A stretch of 64,000 nucleotides of DNA from Eubacterium callanderi (GTDB lineage: Bacteria; Bacillota; Clostridia; Eubacteriales; Eubacteriaceae): contig NZ_FRBP01000002.1 of NCBI RefSeq assembly GCF_900142645.1, forward strand, positions 248,001 to 312,000. Direction: 5' to 3'. The translations under genes and the position numbers were made by a program. The first letter of the stretch is position 1. Each line of letters begins with the position of its first letter. Under the pieces are notes generated by a model. It searched no databases. It was not told where the DNA came from and saw nothing but the letters and a program-made list of their open reading frames with translations. Shown one piece after another: positions 25,236 through 34,696 of the stretch.

Positions 25236-26960
25236 ATGGACAACACAAACAGGGAGCTATCCATCCCTTTTAAAATAATGATTGCCCTGATCATGGCCTT
25301 TGTCTACGCGGCTCTTAACATTCTTCTGGCAGATTTCAGCCTGGTCGAAGTGCCTTATGTATCCATCCGGCCCCAGCTCATTCTTCCCTTGCTTTCAGGG
25401 TATCTTCTGGGGCCTTTTTATGGCTTTACTGTCGGCTTTCTCGGCAACGCCATGAGTGACATGGTTACCGGTTACGGCATTGAGTTTTTGCTGAACTGGA
25501 GCATCGCCAATGGCCTGTACGGCTTAATCATGGGCTTTTTCCCTAAAAACGAGGACAAAATCCGGACCAACCGGTCCTTTACCATCTTTTTTTTATATAT
25601 TCTGCTGGTCAACATTGTCCCCGCAGCCTATGCCCTGCTGACGCGGGTCGTGGAACCTGGAGTCGATGCCCTGCAAAAATTCATTGGCCTGGGGCTACCC
25701 ATTGTTGTCTCAAATACGCTTGTCTGCACGCTGCTTTTCCCGATAGTACTGATGTTTTTGAAAAAGATTGAGCTGAATTTTGAGATCAAAATCACTCTTT
25801 TAGTGTATTATTTTTCCCTGATCTCTGTAATGGCGGTTTTTGCAGCGACCATTGGTATCCTGTACAGCATGAACCTGCTCAACACCGATAACCAAACCTT
25901 TGCTCTGATTATTTATGACTTATCCATTATACCGCTGGTCGCCATCAACCTGATCGGTTTCGGCATTTCAAACGCCATCAGTCAAAAGCTTTTAAACCCT
26001 TTGCTGATCATGACAGAAGACATAAAACAGATGGATGGGAAAAGCTGGGATAAAAAACTGGATATCCATACAGGTGATGAGCTGGAGGTTCTCGCCACTG
26101 CTTTTAATGAAATGATTGATAAAATCAATGACACTATGCACAAGCTCTGGGATAATATTGCAGAAAAAGAACGTCTGGCGGCCGAAAAGGAAAGAACCTC
26201 TACCGAATTGAACATCGCTCAGCAGATTCAAACGGCCATGCTGCCCGATCCTTTTCCAACCTTCCCGGACCGGACAGAATTCAGCATCAGTGGCCGCATG
26301 ACTCCAGCCAAGGAAATCGGCGGCGACTTTTATGATTTCTTTTTAATGGATGATGACAAGCTCGTTTTTATCATCGCAGATGTATCGGGCAAGGGCGTTC
26401 CTGCCGCTCTTTTCATGATGAGCTCAAAGGAACATATTATCGACCAGGTGCTAACCGGTCTGGATGTTGATGAAATCTTCACAAGAGCCAACCATCATTT
26501 ATATAAAAACACAGCCGAAGGTGTTTTCCTGACCACCTTCCTTGGTATACTAAACCTGAAAACTGGTATCCTGTCCTTTGTCAACGCAGGGCACAATCCC
26601 CCGCTTTTAAGACGTCAAAATGAAAAGTTTGAGCCTCTTAATATGGATTCGGGTTTTGTCATGTCCATTCTTCCCGATGTGCACTACAAGCGCCAAACGC
26701 TTAAGCTTAATCCTGGCGACACACTCTTTTTATATACGGACGGTGTCACCGAAGCAGTGGATAAAAGCGGTGTCTTTTTTCAGGAATACCGCCTAAAAAA
26801 AGCGTTGAATGAACTCCCCCATTACGATGATCACTCTTCAGAGTATATTCTTCATCAAATTCGCGATTTTCTGTCCGAATTCACACAGGATGCCGAGCAG
26901 CACGATGACATTACCATGCTCTGCCTCAAATTCCGTCATCCAATGGTCTGTACAAATTAA
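25236..26960 (+). CDS. Membrane SpoIIE-type phosphatase with ECF-like sensor and HAMP
   Basis: Likely a signalling PP2C phosphatase that dephosphorylates an anti-anti-sigma factor or similar target. Residues 1-250 contain six or so hydrophobic helices that resemble the S component of ECF vitamin transporters (RPQLILPLLSGYLLGPFYG, GNAMSDMVTG). A HAMP linker spans about 255-310, a short coiled coil follows, and the SpoIIE domain covers 335-570 with GGDFYD, ADVSGKGVPAALFM and a late HDDITML. The ATG at 25236 has AAGGAG eight bases upstream. It is 574 residues and stands alone between terminators. No partner sigma factor gene is in view. Confidence 0.85.
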   Translation: MDNTNRELSIPFKIMIALIMAFVYAALNILLADFSLVEVPYVSIRPQLILPLLSGYLLGPFYGFTVGFLGNAMSDMVTGYGIEFLLNWSIANGLYGLIMGFFPKNEDKIRTNRSFTIFFLYILLVNIVPAAYALLTRVVEPGVDALQKFIGLGLPIVVSNTLVCTLLFPIVLMFLKKIELNFEIKITLLVYYFSLISVMAVFAATIGILYSMNLLNTDNQTFALIIYDLSIIPLVAINLIGFGISNAISQKLLNPLLIMTEDIKQMDGKSWDKKLDIHTGDELEVLATAFNEMIDKINDTMHKLWDNIAEKERLAAEKERTSTELNIAQQIQTAMLPDPFPTFPDRTEFSISGRMTPAKEIGGDFYDFFLMDDDKLVFIIADVSGKGVPAALFMMSSKEHIIDQVLTGLDVDEIFTRANHHLYKNTAEGVFLTTFLGILNLKTGILSFVNAGHNPPLLRRQNEKFEPLNMDSGFVMSILPDVHYKRQTLKLNPGDTLFLYTDGVTEAVDKSGVFFQEYRLKKALNELPHYDDHSSEYILHQIRDFLSEFTQDAEQHDDITMLCLKFRHPMVCTN

Positions 26961-26993
26961 AAAACCGGACTCTGTACAGGGGGCCGGTTTTTT
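26959..26993. terminator. Bidirectional terminator between convergent genes
   Basis: AAAAAACCGG (26959-26968) pairs with CCGGTTTTTT (26984-26993), with A and T tracts on both sides. It overlaps the stop codons of both the phosphatase gene and the FUSC gene. Confidence 0.9.
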
Positions 26994-28953
26994 AAAAACT
27001 ACTGATGTTTTTTTCGACAAAGGCCAGAAACACCTTGGCCTCTGCCTGACCAGCGCTCAGCCGGCGCATGATGTAGCTTCCATCTGTTTTTACAATTATA
27101 TCTTCCGGTTCCTGACCGGACGTATCCTCTCTTTTCAGACACTGCTGTATCTTTTTAAACCAGACTCCCAACCGTTCAACGGCTTCCCTGACAAACCATT
27201 CTTCCTTTATTTCAACTCCTTGCAGCGCAATCAGATAATAGACATCAATCAAAGCCGTCATAAGCTGACGGTTCTCCGCTAAAAAGCCTTCCACAAGCCG
27301 GCCACAAGAACCAAAGGCCGACGCCTGATAATTCATCTCAATCTGGTCGCTGATAAGATAGGATTTAAGGATAATTTCCCGAACAATGTCTCGGTGCGTC
27401 TCTCCATCCAGCAGCTCCTCTATACATCTAACCATCGCCTGGTCCAGCAGGACCAGACGATCCATATCTATTTTGAACTGATCATAATACCGCATAGGCA
27501 ATATAAATTTACTGGCGAGTATGGACACAAGGACCGCACCTGTGGTAAAAAGCAGCCGCAGTTCCAAAGCGTAGGTGGACTGCATGGACAATGTTGTCTG
27601 TGAAAGCGCAAAGCAGGTGGCAAAAACCACAAGGGTTGAATAATCATCCGCCGCGTAAATGCAGAAAGCGGCAATGACCGCCAAAACCATATGTTCAGGA
27701 TATGTGGTGAAAATCGAAAAAAGAAAAAAAGCGGCTATCAGCCCAATAACGGTTCCTTTTATTCGGTCCAGGCTTTTACTCACACTCTCATCATAAAAAG
27801 GACGTGTGAGTAAATAAGCGGCCAATGGCAGCCAGTATCCATGTGTTACTGGTAAAAGCCTGGATACTAAAAATGTAAACGTCAAAACCAACGATAGCCT
27901 GACGCCAAAACGAAATTTAAAAGACGATCTTGAAAGATGGGCATAGAGACGCCACAACATTCTCGATTTTCTTGGCACCACCCATTCCCTGTAAATACCC
28001 TTTCCGGCTGTTTCCGAAATGCCCTCCAAAGCGTTGATCAAAAGATTAATATCCAGCAGCATACTGTCATTAATATCCGCCTGATCCATAAAACAGTGGT
28101 CAGAAAAATCAATTAACTCGTGGATAACTTCGTTGTATTCACGGCTGTCAAAAACCCCGTTCAGGTGTTCCAGAACCTTTATAAGTTTCTCAAGATAAAG
28201 CCTGTTGGCATCAGTCATCAGTTCTGGCTTTCTGAAAAATGTCAGTATTAAATTTTCCATTCGCTGGAAAATCATCACCAGCCGAAAATAGCAGGCGCCC
28301 TCAATGGTTGTAAAATATCGAAACCGCCTTGTTTTATAAATCCGGCCGCACAGGTTCTGGTTGATATTTAAAAGGGCGCGCTGCGCCTCCTGGGCCGCTT
28401 TATGGTTGCCCTGAATCAGAGCCGAAAAAGACTCTGTGATCTTGATAAAAGCATTTTTTGAAATATCATGAATAGCTGGTACTGGCCTAAAATGCTTCCA
28501 TATCCTCAAGCCAATATAGACCAGAAGAAAAGAGTAGACCAGCGCCAAAAGACGCATGGGAATATCGGTCAGCTGAATGGGGATCAGCTGCATAAAAACA
28601 AAACTCATTCCAAAAGGAAAGTAGCTGCCAGGTGTATACTCATCCGTCATAAAATAAACGAGTAAAAACGGAACCGCTAAATTAACGATAAGCGTCATCG
28701 CAAGGTTAAGCCCTGCCGCAAAGGCGCAAAAGGCGAGAAGTATGTTAATGCTCAGGGCTCTCAGGATATGCCACTCCACCCCATTCTCATCACGTGTTCT
28801 GAGAAAAAGAACGGTTACCGGTGACGCCAGCATAGCGTTAGCCACACCGAAAAAAAACTGATTGGAAAAGAAAATAGATAAAAGGATCAGCGCAGGCGGA
28901 AATGCCTTGATGAAATGCTCTTTAATTTTCAGGGCTTTTATAGACTCTCGCAT
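26992..28953 (-). CDS. FUSC family membrane protein
   Basis: A 653-residue protein of the fusaric-acid-resistance/aromatic-acid-exporter type. It has two hydrophobic blocks, residues 20-155 (N-terminal helices) and 345-490 (the FUSC-like half), separated by a long soluble region, and a soluble C-terminal tail. The second block contains the family-like pattern FKFRFGVRLSLVLTF and DRIKGTVIGLIAAFF. It is a monocistronic minus-strand gene. The exported compound cannot be inferred. Confidence 0.85.
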   Translation of the reverse strand: MRESIKALKIKEHFIKAFPPALILLSIFFSNQFFFGVANAMLASPVTVLFLRTRDENGVEWHILRALSINILLAFCAFAAGLNLAMTLIVNLAVPFLLVYFMTDEYTPGSYFPFGMSFVFMQLIPIQLTDIPMRLLALVYSFLLVYIGLRIWKHFRPVPAIHDISKNAFIKITESFSALIQGNHKAAQEAQRALLNINQNLCGRIYKTRRFRYFTTIEGACYFRLVMIFQRMENLILTFFRKPELMTDANRLYLEKLIKVLEHLNGVFDSREYNEVIHELIDFSDHCFMDQADINDSMLLDINLLINALEGISETAGKGIYREWVVPRKSRMLWRLYAHLSRSSFKFRFGVRLSLVLTFTFLVSRLLPVTHGYWLPLAAYLLTRPFYDESVSKSLDRIKGTVIGLIAAFFLFSIFTTYPEHMVLAVIAAFCIYAADDYSTLVVFATCFALSQTTLSMQSTYALELRLLFTTGAVLVSILASKFILPMRYYDQFKIDMDRLVLLDQAMVRCIEELLDGETHRDIVREIILKSYLISDQIEMNYQASAFGSCGRLVEGFLAENRQLMTALIDVYYLIALQGVEIKEEWFVREAVERLGVWFKKIQQCLKREDTSGQEPEDIIVKTDGSYIMRRLSAGQAEAKVFLAFVEKNISSF

Positions 28954-29003
28954 ACTGCTCTCACCTCTTTATCCCCTGTTTTTAAAACTTTGACACGAAA
29001 AAT

Positions 29004-29067
29004 GAAGACCCACTTCCTGGCTAAACGCCTGTGTCCGTAAACCAAAAGAACATAACAGAAGGTCTTC
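29004..29067 (-). terminator. Long-hairpin terminator after csoR
   Basis: GAAGACC (29061-29067 on the minus strand) pairs with GGTCTTC (29004-29010), with further pairing of TTCTG to CAGGAA inside and a T-rich tail TCATTTTTCG. The apical loop is long, so the call is moderate. Confidence 0.55.
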
Positions 29068-29102
29068 AAATTTTAGAATATCATAAAATCCTTTAAATAT
29101 TA

Positions 29103-29384
29103 TTATTTTATAAACTTGTCGATGGCATCATTTAATTCCGCTAAAACCTCCAGATCATTTTCCTCCACAGCATCAACAACACAATGGCTGATATGATCTT
29201 TTAAAATCAACTTACCAATATTATTGATAGCAGATTTCACTGCAGATACCTGTATTAGAATTTCACTGCAATCTCTTCCTTCCTCCACCATCCTTTTTAC
29301 AGACTCCATATGGCCGATGGCCCGTGACATCCGGTTGATAACCGCCCTGCGGTTTTCATGCTCATGTTCATGCTTAGCTGCCAT
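29103..29384 (-). CDS. csoR: CsoR-family copper-type repressor
   Basis: A 93-residue all-helical DUF156 repressor that releases DNA on metal binding. The ligands Cys39, His64 and Cys68 keep the exact C-x24-H-x3-C spacing of Cu(I)-binding CsoR, unlike RcnR or FrmR. An N-terminal HEHEHE stretch adds possible metal ligands. The ATG at 29384 has AGGAGA seven bases upstream. It is 36 bp downstream of a MATE pump gene, and the operon start carries a CsoR-like operator, so it probably controls itself and the pump. Confidence 0.92.
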   Translation of the reverse strand: MAAKHEHEHENRRAVINRMSRAIGHMESVKRMVEEGRDCSEILIQVSAVKSAINNIGKLILKDHISHCVVDAVEENDLEVLAELNDAIDKFIK

Positions 29385-29420
29385 TTTATTTCTCCTGTTC
29401 ACCTTATTCTTTTATCTGTA

Positions 29421-30749
29421 TTATATAGCAACCATCTGCCATTTGCCACCATTAAAACGCCGAAGCAGTAAAAAGCCCCGCACTGAGATATCAATAATAT
29501 AGGCTGTCCATACCCCTATCAGACCAAAGCCGCAGATAATGCCAAGAAAATAACCAATGCAGACCCTTATCCCCCAGATACCAAACAGCGTTAAAAACAT
29601 GGGATACCGCGTATCGCCAGCTCCCTGCAGAGCACTCTCGATGACTTGTGTGATCGCGCTGCAAGGCTGAAAAAAGGCAATCATCCGCAGAACTCCCACT
29701 GTAAGCATCTGCACCTCCGGTGTTGAGCTGAAGGCAGCTGCAAAGAACGGCGCAAAAATGAAAATTATGATCCCCATTGATACCATAAAGATTGTTGAAA
29801 GCGCGTTCGCAGCCAGCGCCATCCGGTGTGCCTTCTCCGGATTGTTCTCTCCCAGGCCAATGCCCACCAATGTTGCCGCTGCCACACCAAACCCCATGGA
29901 AGGGATATAGGTATAGTTTTCAATGGTTCCTGCAATGTTATGGGCCACATAGGCGTATGACCCGATGGATAAAATCATGGCACCGTATACCAGCTGGCCT
30001 GCACGCATAATAAGCTTTTCCCCGCCAGCAGGGACGCCAATACGCAAAATTGACCGGATCATTTCCACATCAACACCCCAGCCCCTGAGCGGCAGTCTCA
30101 AAAATCCGGTTCCCTTTGTCAGCCAGATAAACAGAATACCGACGCCAAAAGCACGGGACAACGTTGTCGCAAGAGCCAGTCCCATAATACCAAGTCCAAG
30201 CTTTATAAAAAAAATATTAAATAAAATGTTCAGTACATTGGCGATCCCTGTGGCGACCATTGGCGTAACATTGTCCTTAGTAGCTCTCAGACAGCTGGAT
30301 AAAACCAACGAAAGACATAAGAACACAATGGGAACGACCACGACCATATAATATGGTATGGCATAAACCAAAATGTCCTCACCGGCACCAGAAATTTCAA
30401 GAATTGGCCTGTAAAACAATAAGTTCAGCGCTCCGACAATAATACCGATAAAAAAGCTAAGCAAAAAAGATTGCTGGAGTGCCCTGTTCCCCCTTTCCGC
30501 ATCACTACGGCCAACATATCTACCAATAACTGCCAATGTGCCAACACTGACGGCTGTAAAAAAAGCAATAAAGATATTGACAATCAGGTTCGTTACGCCA
30601 ACTGCTGCAATGGCATCATCTGAGATCTGTCCTGCAAAAAAGGTATCAACCGTCCCCAAAAGTGTCTGTAGAACAGTCTCCACCATTACCGGCAACGCTA
30701 ACAAACCAATGACCTTCAAATCGTTTCTATTCATTTTCAAATGAAACAT
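29421..30749 (-). CDS. MATE family efflux transporter under CsoR control
   Basis: A 442-residue, 12-helix MATE exporter. The start at 30749 has GGAGGTG five bases upstream. Typical features include TFFAGQISDDAIAAVG and repeated Gly-rich helices. It is the first gene of a two-gene operon with csoR; the promoter overlaps a CsoR-type palindrome. Copper repressors normally control a P-type ATPase or a copper chaperone, and no such gene is near. It may export a metal chelate, a copper-toxicity product or an unrelated compound. Confidence 0.9.
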   Translation of the reverse strand: MFHLKMNRNDLKVIGLLALPVMVETVLQTLLGTVDTFFAGQISDDAIAAVGVTNLIVNIFIAFFTAVSVGTLAVIGRYVGRSDAERGNRALQQSFLLSFFIGIIVGALNLLFYRPILEISGAGEDILVYAIPYYMVVVVPIVFLCLSLVLSSCLRATKDNVTPMVATGIANVLNILFNIFFIKLGLGIMGLALATTLSRAFGVGILFIWLTKGTGFLRLPLRGWGVDVEMIRSILRIGVPAGGEKLIMRAGQLVYGAMILSIGSYAYVAHNIAGTIENYTYIPSMGFGVAAATLVGIGLGENNPEKAHRMALAANALSTIFMVSMGIIIFIFAPFFAAAFSSTPEVQMLTVGVLRMIAFFQPCSAITQVIESALQGAGDTRYPMFLTLFGIWGIRVCIGYFLGIICGFGLIGVWTAYIIDISVRGFLLLRRFNGGKWQMVAI

Positions 30750-30760
30750 GATGCACCTCC

Positions 30761-30781
30761 ATAACCCCTATGGGGGGTTAT
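30761..30781. promoter_or_regulatory. CsoR-type operator
   Basis: A near-perfect 21-bp palindrome: ATAACCCC (30761-30768), a TATGG centre and GGGGTTAT (30774-30781). It matches the known CsoR operator pattern of G/C runs flanked by TA-rich ends. It begins four bases after the -10 box and so covers the transcription start. Confidence 0.8.
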
Positions 30782-30785
30782 GTTC

Positions 30786-30814
30786 AGTATAGCATCCTTT
30801 ATGCGGTTTTACAA
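30786..30814 (-). promoter_or_regulatory. Sigma-A promoter of the MATE-csoR operon
   Basis: Minus-strand TTGTAA (30809-30814), 17-bp spacer, TATACT (30786-30791), followed at once by the CsoR operator. Confidence 0.85.
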
Positions 30815-30817
30815 GCA

Positions 30818-30841
30818 AATTAAAAACCCCCTTAGGGGGTT
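30818..30841 (-). terminator. thiD terminator, also a CsoR-like palindrome
   Basis: AACCCCC (30825-30831) and GGGGGTT (30835-30841) around TTA. On the minus strand it follows the thiD stop and is succeeded by TTTTTAATTT, which fits a terminator. Its sequence also resembles the CsoR operator 45 bp away. Confidence 0.65.
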
Positions 30842-30849
30842 AAGTAAAA

Positions 30850-31635
30850 TTATTTTTTCAATTGATACAAATGATTCAACGGTCCGTTTCCCTTTCCAAG
30901 ATCAAGGCCATCCAATATTGCGCCATACACATAGGCTTTCGCATTTTTAACAGCATCCATCATAGCAACACCCTGTGCCAGATTTGCGGCAATCGCAGAG
31001 GACAGCGTACAGCCGGTACCATGCGTGTTGGGATTGTCGACCTTTTCTTCGGGGAGCCAGTAGCCAAACCCCTCATAATAAAACAAGTCATCTGCCCGGT
31101 CCTCTAAATGTCCACCTTTTACCAATATCGCACCTTTATAATAGCCAGCAATATCACGGGCAGCGCGGATCATATCATTTTTAGATTTAATGGGAATACC
31201 TGACAAAATCTCAGCCTCCGAAATGTTCGGAGTGATCAAATCCGCCAATGGCATGAGTTCGTTAATTAAAACTGACTGGGCTGTCCTGTCAAAAAGCGCG
31301 TCACCACTTGTGGCAACCATGACCGGGTCCAGCACAATATTCTTGGGGGCATATTCCTTTAACTTTTTCGCAATGGCATGGATAATCGCTTCTGAAGAAA
31401 CCATACCTATTTTCACCGCATCTGGCACAATGTCTGTAAAGACTGCATCCATCTGGGCTTCCACCATCTTTTCAGAAATATTTTCTACAGTGAATACACC
31501 AGTTGTATTCTGTGCTGTTATGGCCGTAATGACGCTCATACCATAAACACCGTAAACCGTAAAAGTTTTGAGATCTGCCTGTATACCTGCACCTCCGCTG
31601 CAATCGGAGCCTGCAATTGTCAATGCCTTAATCAT
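30850..31635 (-). CDS. thiD: HMP/HMP-P kinase
   Basis: Phosphorylates hydroxymethylpyrimidine twice to give HMP-PP for thiamine synthesis. It is a ribokinase-fold protein of 261 residues with the N-terminal GSDCSGGAGIQADLKT and the C-terminal catalytic loop NTHGTGCTLSSA. It is the last gene of the riboswitch-controlled thiCMED operon and overlaps thiE by 8 bp or so near 31628-31635. Confidence 0.96.
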   Translation of the reverse strand: MIKALTIAGSDCSGGAGIQADLKTFTVYGVYGMSVITAITAQNTTGVFTVENISEKMVEAQMDAVFTDIVPDAVKIGMVSSEAIIHAIAKKLKEYAPKNIVLDPVMVATSGDALFDRTAQSVLINELMPLADLITPNISEAEILSGIPIKSKNDMIRAARDIAGYYKGAILVKGGHLEDRADDLFYYEGFGYWLPEEKVDNPNTHGTGCTLSSAIAANLAQGVAMMDAVKNAKAYVYGAILDGLDLGKGNGPLNHLYQLKK

Positions 31636-32281
31636 TTGATTTCACCATCTTTTCAGATAATTTTCGAATTTTCTGTGCCGCCGCTCGTGTATCTGGCTGA
31701 GCAAACACCGCAGAGATAACTGCGACGCCGTCAACCTTTGAGCCAGAGAGCTCTAAAAGATTTTCTTCACTGATACCACCAATGGCAACCACAGGGATTT
31801 TCACACTGCTGCAGATGCTCTTAAGTGTCTCAAAAGAAACCGCTTTGGCATCCGTCTTTGTAGAAGTTGAGAAAACTGCCCCCACACCGAGATAATCCGC
31901 GCCTTCTTTCTCTGCTGCCAAAGCCTGTTCCAGTGTCTGCGCAGATACACCCAGAATTTTATTTGGGCCGATCTTCTTACGGGTTTCCGCAACAGCGCCA
32001 TCGCTTTGCCCAATGTGTACTCCGTCTGCGTCCACCTCTAAAGCAATTTCTACCTCATCATTGATGACATAGGGGATCCCTGCGGCCCTTGCCAGTTCCT
32101 TCAGGTTTCGTGCTTCGTGTAGAAAATCCTGATGCGCCATGTCCTTTTCCCTGATCTGAAGAAAGGTAGCACCGCCATCTATCGCAGCACAAACCTCTTC
32201 CTCAAGGGTACTTTCGCCAAGCCAGGAACGGTCTGTAACGATATAGAGCAGCATATCTTCTTTTTTCACATTGTTTTTCAT
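31628..32281 (-). CDS. thiE: Thiamine phosphate synthase
   Basis: Joins HMP-PP and thiazole phosphate to form thiamine phosphate. The TIM-barrel sequence has YIVTDRS at the start, VHIGQSDG and GVGAVFSTSTK. The ATG at 32281 (MKNNVKK) follows AGGAG closely; a reading ten codons longer has no such site. The 217-residue length is normal. It lies between thiM and thiD. Confidence 0.96.
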   Translation of the reverse strand: MKNNVKKEDMLLYIVTDRSWLGESTLEEEVCAAIDGGATFLQIREKDMAHQDFLHEARNLKELARAAGIPYVINDEVEIALEVDADGVHIGQSDGAVAETRKKIGPNKILGVSAQTLEQALAAEKEGADYLGVGAVFSTSTKTDAKAVSFETLKSICSSVKIPVVAIGGISEENLLELSGSKVDGVAVISAVFAQPDTRAAAQKIRKLSEKMVKSND

Positions 32282-32379
32282 AATTCTCCTAATTTGACAG
32301 TCAAATTTCAACTTTCACTTTTCCTGTTTATTTTATACCCGATTGAAATATTTTATAACATTATTTTAGCTTTTTCACC

Positions 32380-33225
32380 TCATGGAATCAAGGTAATTTT
32401 TGCATAAGTTTCAATGGTTTTTCCTGTCATCGTACTGATATTATCAATGATAAAAGTCCTTAGACTTCCTGTCCCCAGCTGATTATTTGTAACCTGACGC
32501 GAAGCCAGCTCACCGGCAATTCCCATGCTGGCCACCGCGCATACCACCGCTTCCAAAGCCTTCTCAGGATTGGCTGCCACATAGGCTGCCGTCATGGCAC
32601 TGAGCATGCAGCCCGTACCAGTAATCTTAGACATATCGTGATGTCCGTTTTTGACCACATAAGCTTTCCCGGCATCTGCAATAAGGTCCATTGCTCCTGT
32701 GACCGCAATGACCGCACCTGCTCTTTCAGCCAGCTCTTTAGCTAAAGTGACGGTAGTGTCCAGTGTCTCATCAGTCACTTCATCATTAACATCGGCATCT
32801 ACCCCCTTTGTGGTACCTGCTCCAGCATAAACTGTCTTAATCTCAGAGATATTACCACGGATAACAGCAAACTTCACTTCTTTCAATAGCTGATAAGTTG
32901 TTTCTGTCCTGAACTTTGAAGCGCCGGCCCCCACAGGGTCCAGTATCACAGGATGCCCCAGTTCATTGGCTTTTTTCCCCGCGGCAATCATAGATTCTAC
33001 AGTCCGACTGTTCAGTGTCCCGATATTGAGTACCAAAGCACTGCAAATGGTGGTAATCTCCTCTACCTCTTCAATATCATCTGCCATGATCGGGGATGAC
33101 CCCATGGCCAAAAGTATATTTGCACAGTCATTGACTGTGACATAATTTGTAATATTATGAACCAGCTGTGGCTTTATCTGGGTGTTTTCAAAAATATCGA
33201 CAAAATTTTTGTTTAATTGGATCAT
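32380..33225 (-). CDS. thiM: Hydroxyethylthiazole kinase
   Basis: Phosphorylates 4-methyl-5-hydroxyethylthiazole in the salvage route. A ribokinase-like fold with TGTGCMLSAM near the active site and VLDPVGAGAS-like ILDPVGAGAS earlier. It is 281 residues. With no thiazole synthesis genes (thiG, thiH, thiS, thiF) in the window, the operon as seen makes the pyrimidine but salvages the thiazole. Confidence 0.96.
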   Translation of the reverse strand: MIQLNKNFVDIFENTQIKPQLVHNITNYVTVNDCANILLAMGSSPIMADDIEEVEEITTICSALVLNIGTLNSRTVESMIAAGKKANELGHPVILDPVGAGASKFRTETTYQLLKEVKFAVIRGNISEIKTVYAGAGTTKGVDADVNDEVTDETLDTTVTLAKELAERAGAVIAVTGAMDLIADAGKAYVVKNGHHDMSKITGTGCMLSAMTAAYVAANPEKALEAVVCAVASMGIAGELASRQVTNNQLGTGSLRTFIIDNISTMTGKTIETYAKITLIP

Positions 33226-33246
33226 CTTTTCTCCTTTAAAGTGAAA

Positions 33247-33291
33247 GCGCAGGTGACTGCCGGCCTTTTAAGCCGCACCATTCACCTGCGC
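33247..33291 (-). terminator. Hairpin between thiC and thiM
   Basis: GCGCAGGTGA (33247-33256) pairs perfectly with TCACCTGCGC (33282-33291), with an inner GGC/GCC. On the minus strand TTTCACTTT follows. It may be a leaky terminator or a processing and stability element that lowers thiMED expression relative to thiC. Confidence 0.5.
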
Positions 33292-33298
33292 ACCTGGT

Positions 33299-34633
33299 TT
33301 ATTTATCAGAAGGACACTCCTTTGTGTCTTCCATAATGTCCACATGCTCTCCGTTTAAAACCTTGTTCATGTTTCTAACTGAGCACATCTTTCCGCACAT
33401 GGTACAGGTATCCTGGTTCTCTGGGGTCGACTCCGCGCGGTAACGCTTTGCTTTTTCGGGATCAATAGCAAGGCCAAACATTTTTTCCCAGTCCAGCTCG
33501 CGTCTGGCAACTCCCATCTGATAATCCCAATCAGCCGCCCCTGGCAGTCCTTTGGCAATATCCGCTGCGTGGGCTGCAATTTTTGACGCGATAATACCCT
33601 CCTTAACGTCATCGACATCCGGTAGTCTCAAATGCTCAGCTGGTGTGACATAGCACAGGAAGGACGCCCCGTAGGTCGCCGCGATAGCACCGCCAATGGC
33701 CGAAGTAATATGGTCATAGCCTGGCGCGATGTCTGTTACGAGTGGGCCAAGCACATAGAAGGGGGCGCCTTTGCAGATTGTCTGCTGAATTTCCATATTA
33801 GCCTGAATCTGGTTAAGCGGCATATGACCAGGCCCTTCAACAATGATCTGGACATTCTTATCCCATGCACGCTGTGTCAGTTCTCCAAGAACCACCAGCT
33901 CAGAAATCTGTGAAATATCACCGGCATCCGCAATACATCCAGGTCTGCAGGCGTCACCAAGGCTAATGGTAACATCATACTCCTGACAGATTTCCAGAAT
34001 CTCATCATAAAACTCAAAGAATGGGTTTTCATTGCCGGTCATTTCCATCCATGCAAAAATAAGCGAACCTCCGCGGGATACAATATTCATCAAACGTCCG
34101 TTATTCTTGAAGCGGTCTGCAGTTGAACGGTTGATCCCACAATGCAGCGTCAGAAAATCAACACCATCCTCTGCATGCATGCGCACAACATCGATCCACT
34201 CCTGAGAAGTAATCTCCTGAAGCGGCTTATTGTAATAAACCACAGCATCGTAGATTGGTACAGTGCCGAGCATGGCCGGGCAGCTCTCTGTCAGTTTGCG
34301 TCTGAATTTGCGTGTATCTCCAAAAGAGCTCAGGTCCATGATGGCTTCTGCGCCCATGTCAACAGCACGCTTCACCTTTTCCATTTCTACATCCAGGTTC
34401 AAACAGTCTCTGGATGTTCCAAGATTGACGTTGATCTTTGTCTTCAACGCACTGCCGACCCCATAGGGTGTCAGGCAACGGTGATTCTTGTTGGCAGGTA
34501 TAGCAACCTGCCCTTTTGCCACCAGGCCCATTAAATTACTTAAAGGCATATTTTCATATTCCGCGACGCGCTTCATCGCTTCCGTTTCAATGCCACGGCG
34601 CGCGGCATCCATTTGAGTTGTGTACAGCTCCAT
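33299..34633 (-). CDS. thiC: Phosphomethylpyrimidine synthase
   Basis: Radical-SAM enzyme that rearranges AIR into HMP phosphate. The C-terminal cluster motif CTMCGKMC (C-x2-C-x4-C type) and the core block [10 protein letters not shown] are present. The 444-residue length fits the short clostridial form. It is the first gene after the TPP riboswitch, the standard target. Confidence 0.97.
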   Translation of the reverse strand: MELYTTQMDAARRGIETEAMKRVAEYENMPLSNLMGLVAKGQVAIPANKNHRCLTPYGVGSALKTKINVNLGTSRDCLNLDVEMEKVKRAVDMGAEAIMDLSSFGDTRKFRRKLTESCPAMLGTVPIYDAVVYYNKPLQEITSQEWIDVVRMHAEDGVDFLTLHCGINRSTADRFKNNGRLMNIVSRGGSLIFAWMEMTGNENPFFEFYDEILEICQEYDVTISLGDACRPGCIADAGDISQISELVVLGELTQRAWDKNVQIIVEGPGHMPLNQIQANMEIQQTICKGAPFYVLGPLVTDIAPGYDHITSAIGGAIAATYGASFLCYVTPAEHLRLPDVDDVKEGIIASKIAAHAADIAKGLPGAADWDYQMGVARRELDWEKMFGLAIDPEKAKRYRAESTPENQDTCTMCGKMCSVRNMNKVLNGEHVDIMEDTKECPSDK

Positions 34634-34663
34634 ATTTTCTCCTTAACTTTTTCAGTTTTTCAA

Positions 34664-34693
34664 CAAAAAAAGCGCACCCACGGGTACGCGCTT
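34664..34693 (-). terminator. Riboswitch-linked terminator ahead of thiC
   Basis: On the minus strand AAGCGC and ACCC pair with GGGT and GCGCTT, followed by seven T residues. It sits between the TPP aptamer and thiC, so the ligand probably acts on transcription termination. Confidence 0.85.
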
Positions 34694-34696
34694 AGC

